Positions 52,857-61,271 of a stretch of DNA of 64,000 nt are shown here, piece after piece. The stretch comes from Sphingomonas gilva (lineage in GTDB: Bacteria > Pseudomonadota > Alphaproteobacteria > Sphingomonadales > Sphingomonadaceae), in NCBI RefSeq assembly GCF_003515075.1, contig NZ_QWLV01000004.1, forward strand, positions 124,001-188,000, read 5' to 3'. Below the pieces are notes generated by a model. That model made no database searches, was not told the DNA's origin, and saw nothing but the letters and a program-made list of their open reading frames with translations. The position numbers and the translations under genes were made by a program. How positions within the stretch are numbered: the stretch's first letter is position 1; every line of letters starts with the position of its first letter.

Positions 52857-53939
52857 TCAGCACTCCGGCAGGGCGTTGCCCGTCGGCGATACCTTGGTCG
52901 TGCACGGGTGCGTCGGATAGGCTTCGAGGTCCAGCTCGGTCGCCTCGCGCACCACCGTCACCTTGTCGCCGTCGTCGCGCATCTCGTAGAGCTTGCCGAG
53001 CGCGTAGGTGAAGGGGCGATGGAGCACCATCATAAGCTGCCCGTCGAAGCGGCGGAACAGCATGCCGTGGCCGCTGTCGCGCCGGACCAGCGGGTCGAGC
53101 TGCTCCCACGGCCCCTCGATCGATCCCGATTTCGAACGGGCGAGCGCCTGGACATAGCCGCGCTCGCCATAGCTCGACCACAGCATCAGGAGGGCGCCGG
53201 TCCTGGTGCGGAAGAATTCGGGTCCATCGGTCACCCATACGCGATCGCCGTCGGGCTGAAGCTGGCCGCGGGCCCAGGGCGCCTCGTTCGCCTTGAACAG
53301 CAGCCGCGGCTTGCCGGCGGGCTTGAGATCGTCGGTCAGCGGAAAGGCCTCGATCGTGCCGATCGTCGTTTGCAGCCATTCGTGCGCATAGACGTACCAA
53401 GGCTTGCCCTCAGGATCGACGTAGAGCGTGCCGTCGAGCGTCATCAGCTCCTTGGGCGCGATCGGCTCGCCCTTGTCGACGAGCGTGTAGGGGCCTTCAA
53501 GCTTGTCCGCGACCGCCAGCACCGTGCCCCGGCGATAGGGCTTGCGGTTGCCCTGGGCCGGCAGCTTGGCGGCCTCGTCATGGAAGGTGGTGAACAGATA
53601 CCATTTGCCCTTCCACGGGTGCACCTCGGGCGCCCAGCTGCCCGCTTTCGCCCAGGTCCCGGTTTCGGGAAGGGCGAAGACGACCTTGGGCTTGGTCCAG
53701 TGCTTCAGGTCTTTGCTGCTATAGGCCATCGTGCCGAGCCGCGGGTCGCCCGACATGGCGGGCTCATTGCGGTTGAACAGGTAATAGGTCTGCGTCGCCT
53801 TGTCGGCGACGATCCACGGATCGTGGAGCTGCATCTGCGGCATCAGCAGCGTCGCCTCGGCGGGAGCGGGAGCCTGCTGCGCCGAGCCGGGAATCGCGGC
53901 CGCGGCGGCGAGCAGGGCGGCGAGGATGAGGGTGCGCAT
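52857..53939 (-). CDS. GH43 family glycoside hydrolase
   Basis: The 360-residue secreted protein (signal ending IPGSAQQ) has the GH43 propeller: base-type Asp in LHDPWIVADKATQTYYLF, the middle Asp in LMTLDGTLYVDPEGKPWYVYAHE, the acid Glu in VTDGPEFFRTRTG, and a late GHGMLFRRFDGQLMMVLHRP. GH43 enzymes include arabinofuranosidases, arabinanases and galactosidases; the substrate here is probably an RG-I side chain. It lies 3 bases after rhaT at the end of the rhamnose operon. Confidence 0.88.
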   Translation of the reverse strand: MRTLILAALLAAAAAIPGSAQQAPAPAEATLLMPQMQLHDPWIVADKATQTYYLFNRNEPAMSGDPRLGTMAYSSKDLKHWTKPKVVFALPETGTWAKAGSWAPEVHPWKGKWYLFTTFHDEAAKLPAQGNRKPYRRGTVLAVADKLEGPYTLVDKGEPIAPKELMTLDGTLYVDPEGKPWYVYAHEWLQTTIGTIEAFPLTDDLKPAGKPRLLFKANEAPWARGQLQPDGDRVWVTDGPEFFRTRTGALLMLWSSYGERGYVQALARSKSGSIEGPWEQLDPLVRRDSGHGMLFRRFDGQLMMVLHRPFTYALGKLYEMRDDGDKVTVVREATELDLEAYPTHPCTTKVSPTGNALPEC

Positions 53940-53942
53940 GTC

Positions 53943-55001
53943 TTACTCCGCCAGAAGATTGCCGTAACCGATCACGATGGTCGCGCCGACGAGGATGCCG
54001 ACGCCGGCCCAAACCATCGCCTTGACGCGGGGCGCGGCGTCCCTCCATTCGCGAAAGGCGAAGCCCCAGATCGTGCCGAAGATGATGATCGACGCCATGT
54101 GCAGCGTCCAGCTGGAGAAGCCGAGCCGCCCCATCTGGCTCTCGCCCATCGTGTAGAAGAAGAACTGGAAATACCAGGCGGTGCCGGCGATCGCGCAGAG
54201 CAGCAGGTTGCGCCCCAGCGGCGCGCCTGCCGCCTCGCCGCGGCCCAGCCATTGCGGCGCGCTGCGGTTGCGCGCGATCAGCACCACGCACCAGATGGTG
54301 TTGGTGATAAGGCCGCCGAACATGACCAGGCACAGCACGGGAAGGCCGGTCCACAGCGGCCCGGTGCCCGCCTCGGCAGAGATCGCCTTGATCGGCTCGC
54401 CCGCGGCGAGGCCGAAGGCGAAGCAGGCGGAAAAGATGCCGGCGAGGATCGCGACGACGATGCCCTTCCTGAAATCGAACTCGGCGACCGCGGCGGCCTT
54501 CTGCTCCTCGGACAGCGCGGCGTCCTTGCGCGCGCCGGCCATCGCGACGACGATGATGCCCGCGAGCGTCATCAGGATGCCGCCGAGGATGACGTTGCCG
54601 GAGAGGGTGTCGAGCAGCTTCGCCGCGAACTCGCCGGCGAAGATCGGCGGGATCAGCGTGCCGAACACGGTGCACAGCCCCAGCACCACCGCCATGCCGA
54701 GCGACAGGCCCAGATAGCGCATGACCAGGCCGTAGCCGAGCCCGCCGAACCCCCAGAGCAGGCCGAAGACGATCGGCCAGCCGATTACGGAGGCGGGCGT
54801 CCGGCCGAGCACGCCGAGCAGGTCCTCGGTCTGGATGGCGGCGAAGAACCAGGGGGCGAGCAGCCATGAAAAGATGCCGCCGGTCAGCCAGTAGATCTCC
54901 CAGCTCCAACGCTTCACCCCGCGATAGGGGACGTAGAAGCTCGCCGAGGCGAGACCGCCGAGCCAGTGATAGAAGACGCCGGCCAGCGGGTTGGGCGTCA
55001 C
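53943..55001 (-). CDS. rhaT: L-rhamnose/proton symporter RhaT
   Basis: The 352-residue, ten-segment membrane protein matches RhaT: PNPLAGVFYHWLGGLASASF, YVPYRGVKRWSWEIYWLTGG, WGFGGLGYGLVMRYLGLSLG and FQFFFYTMGESQMGRLGFSSW. It imports L-rhamnose with protons. GTG 55001 overlaps the lactonase stop by 4 bases (GTGA). Location within the rhamnose operon confirms the role. Confidence 0.96.
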   Translation of the reverse strand: MTPNPLAGVFYHWLGGLASASFYVPYRGVKRWSWEIYWLTGGIFSWLLAPWFFAAIQTEDLLGVLGRTPASVIGWPIVFGLLWGFGGLGYGLVMRYLGLSLGMAVVLGLCTVFGTLIPPIFAGEFAAKLLDTLSGNVILGGILMTLAGIIVVAMAGARKDAALSEEQKAAAVAEFDFRKGIVVAILAGIFSACFAFGLAAGEPIKAISAEAGTGPLWTGLPVLCLVMFGGLITNTIWCVVLIARNRSAPQWLGRGEAAGAPLGRNLLLCAIAGTAWYFQFFFYTMGESQMGRLGFSSWTLHMASIIIFGTIWGFAFREWRDAAPRVKAMVWAGVGILVGATIVIGYGNLLAE

Positions 55002-55900
55002 AGGTCGATCCCGAGCCGGTAGAGCCGGTTGGCGTTGCCGGCGAACATCGCGCGGCGCTCGTCGTCGGAGAAACCGCCGGTGATCGCGGCATAGGCGGAG
55101 AGGTGCGCGTCGAAGCCGCCGAACAGCTTGTCGGTCGGGAAGTCGCTGGCGAACATCACCCGGTCGGGTCCGAACGCATCGACCGCGGCGAGCACATAGC
55201 CGCGCGCGTGCTCGGGATCGAACGGGCGGCGGGTGAAGCCCATGCCGGAGAGCTTGACCGCGACGTGCGGGATGGCGGCGAGCGCGGCGATGCCCGCTCG
55301 CCAGGCTTGCTCCTCGCCGGGCACCATCATGCCGGCGTGGTTGATCATCACCGGGATTTCGGGGTGGCGTTCGATCAGCGTGGCGAGGCCGGGGAACTGC
55401 CCCGGATAGGCCTGGAGGTCGAAGCTCAGCCCATGGCGCCCGAGCAGCGCATAGCCGCGCCGCCAGGCCTCGTCCTGCGTCACGTCGCGCGGGCCGTATG
55501 TCCGCTGCGGGTCGGCGTGCCAGTTGACGATGTGGCGGATGCCGCGGACGTTCGGATGCGCCGCGTGCGCCTCGAGCAGCGCGTCGAGATCGGGATCGGC
55601 GAGATCGGCGAAGGCGATGATCGCATTCGGCATCCCGCGCTGATCGGCCATCGCCTGCAGCCACGTCGTCTCGTCGAGCGCCTGCGCTGGATCGGCGCCG
55701 GCATCGACATGGACGATTCCACGCACGTCCCATTCGGCTGCGTCGGCGAGGTAGTCGTCGAGCAGATAGGTCGCCGCGATCGCCTCGACCGAGCCGTTGG
55801 GGCCGTCATCGGCGAAGGGCGGCGTCAGCCAGGGATAGCGGATCCGGTCGAGATCCCAGAGATGGACGTGCGCGTCGATGAAGGGGAGGCGCGCGCCCAT
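54998..55900 (-). CDS. L-rhamnono-1,4-lactonase, amidohydrolase family
   Basis: The 300-residue amidohydrolase-2 protein has the metal-binding start FIDAHVHLWDLDRIRYPWL, a middle PVMINHAGMM and the late DRVMFASDFPTDKLFGG. It resembles L-rhamnono-gamma-lactonase (LRA2) of the Sphingomonas rhamnose pathway, which opens the lactone made by rhamnose 1-dehydrogenase. Its gene starts one base after the SDR stop and overlaps rhaT. Role is by family plus context. Confidence 0.88.
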   Translation of the reverse strand: MGARLPFIDAHVHLWDLDRIRYPWLTPPFADDGPNGSVEAIAATYLLDDYLADAAEWDVRGIVHVDAGADPAQALDETTWLQAMADQRGMPNAIIAFADLADPDLDALLEAHAAHPNVRGIRHIVNWHADPQRTYGPRDVTQDEAWRRGYALLGRHGLSFDLQAYPGQFPGLATLIERHPEIPVMINHAGMMVPGEEQAWRAGIAALAAIPHVAVKLSGMGFTRRPFDPEHARGYVLAAVDAFGPDRVMFASDFPTDKLFGGFDAHLSAYAAITGGFSDDERRAMFAGNANRLYRLGIDL

Positions 55901-56647
55901 TCAGAAGGTGGTGCGCCCGCCCGAGGTGTCGAAGGTCGAGGCGGTGGTGAAGCTGCATTCCGCGCTCGCCATGAAGCACACCATCGCCGCGCTCTCCTCG
56001 ACCTCGCCCAGCCGGCCCATCGGGATCTTGGACCGCATGTAATCGACCTGGCTTTGCGGCAGCTGCTCCAGGATCGGGCTCTCGAAGGTCGCGGGCGTCA
56101 GCGCGTTGACGACGATGTTCTTCTCGGCAAGCTCCTTGCCCAGCGACTTGGTAAGGCCGATCACCCCGGCCTTCGACGCCGAATAGGCCGAGGCATTGGG
56201 ATTGCCCTCCTTGCCCGCGACCGAGGAGACGTTGACGATCCGGCCATAGCCGTTGGCGATCATGTGCGGCACCACGGCGCGGCAGCAGTAGAACAGGCCG
56301 TTCAGGTTGATGTCGATCACCCGCTGCCAGCTGTCGACCGGGAATTCGTGGACCGGCGCGGTGGCGCCGGTGACGCCCGCCGAGCAGATGAGGATGTCGA
56401 CCTTGCCCAATGCTCCGGCGCTCGCCTGCACGGCGGCGTGGACGGCATCGGCGTCGGACACGTCGAGCGAGACGAAGTGCGCCGCGCCGATCTCGCGCGT
56501 CGCCGCTTCGGCGTCGCCGTTCAGGTCCCACAGCGCGACCTGGCCGCCTTCGGCGACGATCCGCCGCGCGACCGCCTTGCCGAGGCCCGATGCGCCGCCC
56601 GTGATGATCGCGGTCCGCCCGGCGAAACGCCCTTCGAACAGGCTCAT
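55901..56647 (-). CDS. 2-keto-3-deoxy-L-rhamnonate 4-dehydrogenase (SDR)
   Basis: The 248-residue SDR has cofactor motif TGGASGLGKAVA, the ICSAG motif, catalytic Ser in VNVSSVAGKEGNPNASAY and the YSASK Tyr/Lys pair. It resembles LRA5, which oxidises L-KDR to 2,4-diketo-3-deoxyrhamnonate with NAD in the Sphingomonas pathway. It overlaps the hydrolase gene by 4 bases. No kinase or aldolase gene is present, consistent with this non-phosphorylated route. Confidence 0.9.
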   Translation of the reverse strand: MSLFEGRFAGRTAIITGGASGLGKAVARRIVAEGGQVALWDLNGDAEAATREIGAAHFVSLDVSDADAVHAAVQASAGALGKVDILICSAGVTGATAPVHEFPVDSWQRVIDINLNGLFYCCRAVVPHMIANGYGRIVNVSSVAGKEGNPNASAYSASKAGVIGLTKSLGKELAEKNIVVNALTPATFESPILEQLPQSQVDYMRSKIPMGRLGEVEESAAMVCFMASAECSFTTASTFDTSGGRTTF

Positions 56648-57516
56648 GCGGGCACACCCTCGCCGAGATCGCGCCAGGCGACGACGTTCTGCGTCTGCTC
56701 GCCCAAGCCGGTGATGCCGAGGCGCATCGTGTCGCCCGCCTTGAGGTAGACGGCGTCGGGCTTCTTGCCTTCACCCACGCCCGGCGGGGTGCCGGTGATG
56801 ATCAGGTCGCCCGGATAGAGCGTCACGAAGCGGCTGAGATAGGAGATGATCTGGGCGACATTGAAGATCATCGTGCGGGTGTTGCCGGTCTGCATCCGCG
56901 CGCCGTTCACGTCGAGGAACATGTCGAGCGCTTGCGGATCGCCGACCTCGTCGGGCGTCACCAGCCAGGGGCCGACCGGGCAGAAGGTGTCGTGGCCCTT
57001 GCCCTTCGACCACTGGCTGCCGCGCTGCTTCTGGTTGAAGCGTTCCGAGACGTCGTTGGCGAGGACATAGCCGGCGACATGATCGAGTGCTTGCGTTTCC
57101 TCGACATAGCGGCAGGTGCGGCCGATGATCACGCCCAGCTCGACCTCCCAGTCGCCATGCGTCGCATCCTTGGGCAGCATGACGTCGTCATTGGGTCCGT
57201 TGAGGCTCGACAGCGCCTTCATGAACATGACGGGCTCGGTCGGGATCGGCAGGTTCGATTCGATCGCGTGGTCTTCATAATTGAGGCCGATCGCGACGAT
57301 CTTGCCGATGCCCTTGACCGGCACGCCGTAGCGCGCGCCCGCCGGCGCTGCGGGCAGCGTCGCCGGAACGATCGCGGCGAGACGGGCGAGGGCGTCACGC
57401 GAAAGCTGCGTGGGATCGATGTCGGGAACCACGCCGGACAGATCGCGGATCGCGCCATCGGCGTCGATCAGACCGGGCTTTTCCTGGCCTGCGGGGCCAT
57501 AACGGCAGAGTTTCAT
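56644..57516 (-). CDS. 2,4-diketo-3-deoxy-L-rhamnonate hydrolase, FAH family
   Basis: The 290-residue fumarylacetoacetate-hydrolase-family protein has VAIGLNYEDHAIESNLPIPT, the metal-binding acids in THGDWEVELGVIIG and NDVSERFNQKQRG, and ITGTPPGVGEGKKP. It corresponds to LRA6, which splits diketo-deoxyrhamnonate into pyruvate and L-lactate. ATG 57516 is chosen (AAAAGG site); an upstream start would add a non-homologous stretch. It lies 10 bases after rhmD. Confidence 0.93.
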   Translation of the reverse strand: MKLCRYGPAGQEKPGLIDADGAIRDLSGVVPDIDPTQLSRDALARLAAIVPATLPAAPAGARYGVPVKGIGKIVAIGLNYEDHAIESNLPIPTEPVMFMKALSSLNGPNDDVMLPKDATHGDWEVELGVIIGRTCRYVEETQALDHVAGYVLANDVSERFNQKQRGSQWSKGKGHDTFCPVGPWLVTPDEVGDPQALDMFLDVNGARMQTGNTRTMIFNVAQIISYLSRFVTLYPGDLIITGTPPGVGEGKKPDAVYLKAGDTMRLGITGLGEQTQNVVAWRDLGEGVPA

Positions 57517-57526
57517 AAGTGCCTTT

Positions 57527-58720
57527 TCAGTGGGTGTAGGGCCGCGCGAGCGGCACATCGCGGTTGAGCTCGACGCCGAAACCGGGCTTGTCGAGCGCGC
57601 TGGCCTTGAGCCGGCCGTTCTCGGGCACGGGCTCGCCGATCAGCTGGGGGTGGAACATCGGCACGACCTGATCGGCCTTGGGCGCCATCATCAGGAACTC
57701 GGCAAAGGGACTGTTGTGGCGCGTGACGACGAAATGATAGCTGTAGACCGACGATCCGTGCGGGATCATCAGCGCGCCCTTTGCATCGGCATAGTTGGCG
57801 ATCTTGATCAGCTCGGTGACGCCGCCGCACCAGCCGACATCGGGCTGGATGATGTCGCAGCATTCCATGTCGAGCAGCATGCGGAAGCCCCATCGGGTCG
57901 CCTCATGCTCGCCAGTGGTGACCAGCATGCCCTTGGGCGCGGCCTGCTTCAGCGCAGCATAGCCCCAATAATCGTCCGGGCTGAGCGCCTCCTCGATCCA
58001 TTTGAGGCCGTGTTCGTGCGCGGCGTGGGCCAGGCGGGTGGCGTAATCGAGATCGAGCGCCATCCAGCAATCGAGCATCAGCCAGAAATCGGCCCCGACG
58101 CGCGAACGCATCTCGGCAAGCTCGGCGATGTTCTTGTGGAGGCCCTCGATGCCCTCGGCGGGGCCGTGGTGCAGCGGCATCTTGCCGCCGATAAAGCCCA
58201 TCTGCTTCGCCAGATCGGGCCGGGCGCCGGTCGCGTAGAATTGCAGCTCGTCGCGCACCGCGCCGCCCAGCAGGTGATGGACCGGCTCCTGCCGCAACCG
58301 CCCGAGCAGATCCCACAGCGCCAGATCAACCCCGGAGATGGCGTTCACCACCAGCCCCTTGCGGCCGTAATATTGCGTCGAGAAGTACATCTGGTCCCAG
58401 ATCTTCTCGGTCTCGCGCGGGTCGCGGCCTTCGAGGAAGCGGGCGAGATGCTTCTCGACGATGAAGGCCGCGGGCTCGCCGCCGGTGGTCACCGCGAAGC
58501 CCATGGTGCCGTCATCGGCCTCGATCTCGACCACCAGGGTACCGAGCACATTGATGCCGAAGCTCTGGCGCGACCGGCGATATTCGGGATAACGCGCCAT
58601 CGGCGTCGCGATATGATCGTCGATCCAATGGCCTTCGCCCTGATCATGATAATCCGCGCCGCCGCCACGCACGACGAAAGCCCGCACTTGCTTGATCTTC
58701 GGAAACCAACCTCTTGGCAC
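57527..58720 (-). CDS. rhmD: L-rhamnonate dehydratase
   Basis: The 397-residue enolase-superfamily enzyme closely matches E. coli Rhm[60 protein letters not shown], metal ligands in [21 protein letters not shown] and TTGEHEATR, and the His region [10 protein letters not shown]. It dehydrates L-rhamnonate to 2-keto-3-deoxyrhamnonate. The start is GTG 58720 with GGGGGAAG ahead. It is the first gene of the rhamnose operon, divergent from the IclR gene. Confidence 0.97.
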   Translation of the reverse strand: MPRGWFPKIKQVRAFVVRGGGADYHDQGEGHWIDDHIATPMARYPEYRRSRQSFGINVLGTLVVEIEADDGTMGFAVTTGGEPAAFIVEKHLARFLEGRDPRETEKIWDQMYFSTQYYGRKGLVVNAISGVDLALWDLLGRLRQEPVHHLLGGAVRDELQFYATGARPDLAKQMGFIGGKMPLHHGPAEGIEGLHKNIAELAEMRSRVGADFWLMLDCWMALDLDYATRLAHAAHEHGLKWIEEALSPDDYWGYAALKQAAPKGMLVTTGEHEATRWGFRMLLDMECCDIIQPDVGWCGGVTELIKIANYADAKGALMIPHGSSVYSYHFVVTRHNSPFAEFLMMAPKADQVVPMFHPQLIGEPVPENGRLKASALDKPGFGVELNRDVPLARPYTH

Positions 58721-58783
58721 GATCTTCCCCCGAAACGCCGCCTTCGATCAATCACATCCCTTATCCGATTTATCGCGAACCTC

Positions 58784-58800
58784 GTACCAGCATATGGTAC
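58784..58800. promoter_or_regulatory. 17-bp palindrome in the rhmD/IclR divergent gap
   Basis: GTACCA (58784-58789) and TGGTAC (58795-58800) are perfect 6-base arms around a 5-base centre. It is 64 bases before the rhmD start and about 100 before the regulator start. An IclR-type regulator would bind such a site, and controlling both directions from here is plausible but unproven. Confidence 0.6.
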
Positions 58801-58877
58801 GGGCTTGTTCGCCGCGACCGGCAGGGTTGTGCGCTGACTTTTTGAAGGCGGGGGCTTCTTTGTCCTGTTTACATTCT

Positions 58878-58890
58878 CACTTTATGGGAT
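58878..58890 (+). promoter_or_regulatory. Copy of the CACATTATGGGAT-like element before the IclR gene
   Basis: CACTTTATGGGAT differs at one position from the inferred consensus CACATTATGGGAT. It lies only 13 bases before the regulator start codon, close enough for autoregulation or for a -10-type promoter part. The same element precedes the PL11 and symporter operons. Confidence 0.5.
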
Positions 58891-58903
58891 AGGATACTAG
58901 TAG

Positions 58904-59758
58904 ATGAGACAAACAACGTCAAACGAAGAATCAGAAGACGCTTCGCCGCGGCGCGGCGGCAAGGTGCAGGGCAGCCAGACGCTGCTGCGCGGACTCGACA
59001 TGCTCGACAAGGTGACCGACGGCCCTATCAAGCTTGCCGATCTGGCGCAGCGGATGGGGCTGACGCGCTCCACCACGCACCGGCTGGCCAATGCGCTGAT
59101 CGATCGCGGCTTTCTCACCTTCCTGCCGCGCGAAGGCTATCAGCTGGGGCCCAAGCTGCTGCATCTCGGCTTTCTCGCGCAGAGCCGGACCGACCTGGTC
59201 CAGGTCGCCCGTCCATTGATCGAGGAACTCGCCGCGCAGACCGAGGACACGGTGCATCTCGGGCGACTCGATAACGACCAGGCGCTGTATCTCGACAAGA
59301 TTCCCGGCCGCCGGAGGGTGGAGATTTCGAGCCGCGTCGGCGATCGTCAGCCGCTCACCTCCACGGGGCTCGGCAAGGCGCTGCTGCTCGATGACACGCC
59401 GGTGCGCTGGCAGAAGCTGTTCGACGACGATCAGGCGGCGGGCGCACCACGCGCCGATTACGCGCTCTGGCTCGATCGGATGTACGGCTATGTCACGGAA
59501 GGCCGCGCCTATGACCTGGAAGAGAATGAGGATCTGATCCGCTGCGTCGCCGCACCCGTGCGCGATGCGTCGGGCAAGATCGCTGCGGCAATCAGCGTAT
59601 CGAGCGCGGCGCAGTATATGGATGATGCGCGCATGGCGGCCTTGACCGCCGATGTGCGCGCCGCCGCGGATCGGATCAGTGCCGAGCTCGGCTGGCGTCC
59701 GCAAGCCGATGCGGCGGAGGCGCCGGCGACAAGGAAGCGAGGAAAGGACAAGGGGTGA
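58904..59758 (+). CDS. IclR family transcriptional regulator, probable rhamnose/pectin regulator
   Basis: The 284-residue protein has the IclR winged helix (GSQTLLRGLDMLDKVTDGPI, LADLAQRMGLTRSTTHRLAN, then GYQLGPKLLHLGF) and the C-terminal effector domain with DTVHLGRLDNDQALYLDKI and TGLGKALLL. KdgR of enterobacteria is of this type and responds to 2-keto-3-deoxygluconate; here a rhamnose intermediate such as KDR is a likely effector, inferred from position. It is divergent from rhmD and 4-base coupled to the rhamnose dehydrogenase gene. Confidence 0.9.
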   Translation: MRQTTSNEESEDASPRRGGKVQGSQTLLRGLDMLDKVTDGPIKLADLAQRMGLTRSTTHRLANALIDRGFLTFLPREGYQLGPKLLHLGFLAQSRTDLVQVARPLIEELAAQTEDTVHLGRLDNDQALYLDKIPGRRRVEISSRVGDRQPLTSTGLGKALLLDDTPVRWQKLFDDDQAAGAPRADYALWLDRMYGYVTEGRAYDLEENEDLIRCVAAPVRDASGKIAAAISVSSAAQYMDDARMAALTADVRAAADRISAELGWRPQADAAEAPATRKRGKDKG

Positions 59759-60519
59759 GGCTGCTCGAAGGCAAGACTCTGTTGGTGACTGGCGCGTCGG
59801 CCGGGATCGGTCGCGCGGCGGCGATCGGCGCCGCGGCGGCGGGCGCCTCGGTCGCGATCAACTACAGCCGCGACGATGCCGGGGCCGAGGCCTGCGTCGC
59901 CGAGATCGAACGCGCCGGCGGCAAGGCGATCGCGGTCAAGGGCGACGTGTCGCTGCCCGAAACGGCGGGCGAGTTCGTCGCGCGCGCGGTCGAGGCTTTC
60001 GGCAAGGTCGACGTAATGGTCAATAATGCCGGCATTTGCCCGTTCCACGCCTTTCTCGACATGCCGGTCGAGACGCTGGAGCGGACCATGCGGGTCAACC
60101 TCCACGGCGCCTATTTCATGGTCCAGGCGGCCGCGCGGCAGATGGTCGCGCAGGGGCATGGCGGATCGATCATCGCGGTCTCTTCGATCTCCGCGCTGGT
60201 CGGCGGCGAGTATCAGACCCACTACACGCCGACCAAGGCGGGGGTGCACTCGCTGATGCAGTCGACCGCGATCGCGCTCGGCAAGCACGGCATACGCTGC
60301 AACTCGCTGCTGCCCGGCACGATCCTGACCGACATCAACAAGGACGATCTCGCCGACCCTGAAAAGCGCGAATATATGGAAGGCCGCGTGCCGCTCGGCC
60401 GGCTGGGCCAGCCGGAGGACATGGTCGGGCCGATCGTCTTCCTCGCGTCCGACATGGCGGCCTATGTCACCGGCGCGGCGCTGCTGGTCGACGGCGGCAT
60501 GTTCGTGAACCTGCAGTGA
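59755..60519 (+). CDS. L-rhamnose 1-dehydrogenase (SDR)
   Basis: The 254-residue SDR matches L-rhamnose 1-dehydrogenase: TGASAGIGRAAAIGAAAAG, NNAGICPFHAFLDMP, SSISALVGGEYQTHYTPTKA (Ser, Tyr, Lys triad), RCNSLLPGTILTDINKDD and the end GAALLVDGGMFVNLQ. It oxidises rhamnose to rhamnono-lactone with NAD(P). GTG 59755 overlaps the regulator stop (GTGA). This is step one of the pathway whose later genes lie on the opposite strand. Confidence 0.95.
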   Translation: MRLLEGKTLLVTGASAGIGRAAAIGAAAAGASVAINYSRDDAGAEACVAEIERAGGKAIAVKGDVSLPETAGEFVARAVEAFGKVDVMVNNAGICPFHAFLDMPVETLERTMRVNLHGAYFMVQAAARQMVAQGHGGSIIAVSSISALVGGEYQTHYTPTKAGVHSLMQSTAIALGKHGIRCNSLLPGTILTDINKDDLADPEKREYMEGRVPLGRLGQPEDMVGPIVFLASDMAAYVTGAALLVDGGMFVNLQ

Positions 60520-61271
60520 TCGCCGCGCTCGCCGCACTGGCGCTGGCCGGCCAGACCGTCTTCATCGCCAGCGATTCGACCGCGCAGACCTACAGGCAGG
60601 ACCGCTATCCGCAATCGGGCTGGGGGCAGGTGCTGCAATGCGGCCTGGATGGCGTGGCGGTGGACAATCGCGCGATCGGCGGGCGATCGACCCGCACCTT
60701 CGTCAGCGAAGGCCGTTGGGACAAGCTGATCGCCGATGTGAAAGCCGGCGACACGGTGCTGATCCAGTTCGGCCACAACGACGCCAACCGCAATCGGCCC
60801 GCGCGCTATGCCCCGGCGGCGACCGATTACCGCCACCACCTCACCCGCTTCGTCGCCGATGTGAAGGCGAAGGGAGCGACGCCGGTGATCCTGACGCCGG
60901 TGGCGCGGCGCTCCTTCTACGAAGGTCGGGCGCAGGCCGATTTCGCCGAATATTCGTCGGTCGCGCGGGTCGTCGCGCGCGAGACCGACACCCCCCTGAT
61001 CGACCTCGAAGCGCTCTCGCGCACCTGGCTGACCGAAGCGGGGGAGGAGCGGGCCAAGGCCTATTTCCTGCATTATGATGCGGGGGAGGTCGCCGCCTTT
61101 CCGAAGGGGATAGAGGACGACACCCATTTCAGCGAGCTCGGCGCACGGCATGTCGCCGACCTGATCGCCGATGCGCTCGCTCGGCTGGAACTGCCGGTGT
61201 CGGACGCGGTGCGTAAGGACCGCCCGGCGCTCGCTCGCGAGACTCCGCTCGGGAGCTGGGAATGTCGCTGA
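60516..61271 (+). CDS. CE12-type SGNH esterase, second rhamnogalacturonan acetylesterase
   Basis: The 251-residue SGNH hydrolase has IASDSTAQTY with the catalytic Ser, the Gly/Asn blocks VDNRAIGGRSTRTF and LIQFGHNDANRNRP, and the Asp/His pair in DDTHFSELGARHVADLI. It resembles rhamnogalacturonan acetylesterases of the YesT/RhgT kind, without the N-terminal jelly roll of the copy at 37625. The N-terminus MIAALAALALAGQT is only marginally a signal peptide. GTG 60516 overlaps the dehydrogenase stop. Confidence 0.88.
   Translation: MIAALAALALAGQTVFIASDSTAQTYRQDRYPQSGWGQVLQCGLDGVAVDNRAIGGRSTRTFVSEGRWDKLIADVKAGDTVLIQFGHNDANRNRPARYAPAATDYRHHLTRFVADVKAKGATPVILTPVARRSFYEGRAQADFAEYSSVARVVARETDTPLIDLEALSRTWLTEAGEERAKAYFLHYDAGEVAAFPKGIEDDTHFSELGARHVADLIADALARLELPVSDAVRKDRPALARETPLGSWECR

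Noticed and set aside
52532..53011. Open frame of 159 codons on the plus strand in the convergent gap
   Set aside because: It has no ribosome site, shows no recognisable motif, and runs through the 3' end of the GH43 gene; it looks like chance in high-GC DNA.
59755..60519. 3-oxoacyl-ACP reductase (FabG) annotation for this SDR
   Set aside because: The TPTKAG/VNLQ pattern and rhamnose-operon context match L-rhamnose 1-dehydrogenase far better than fatty-acid reductase.
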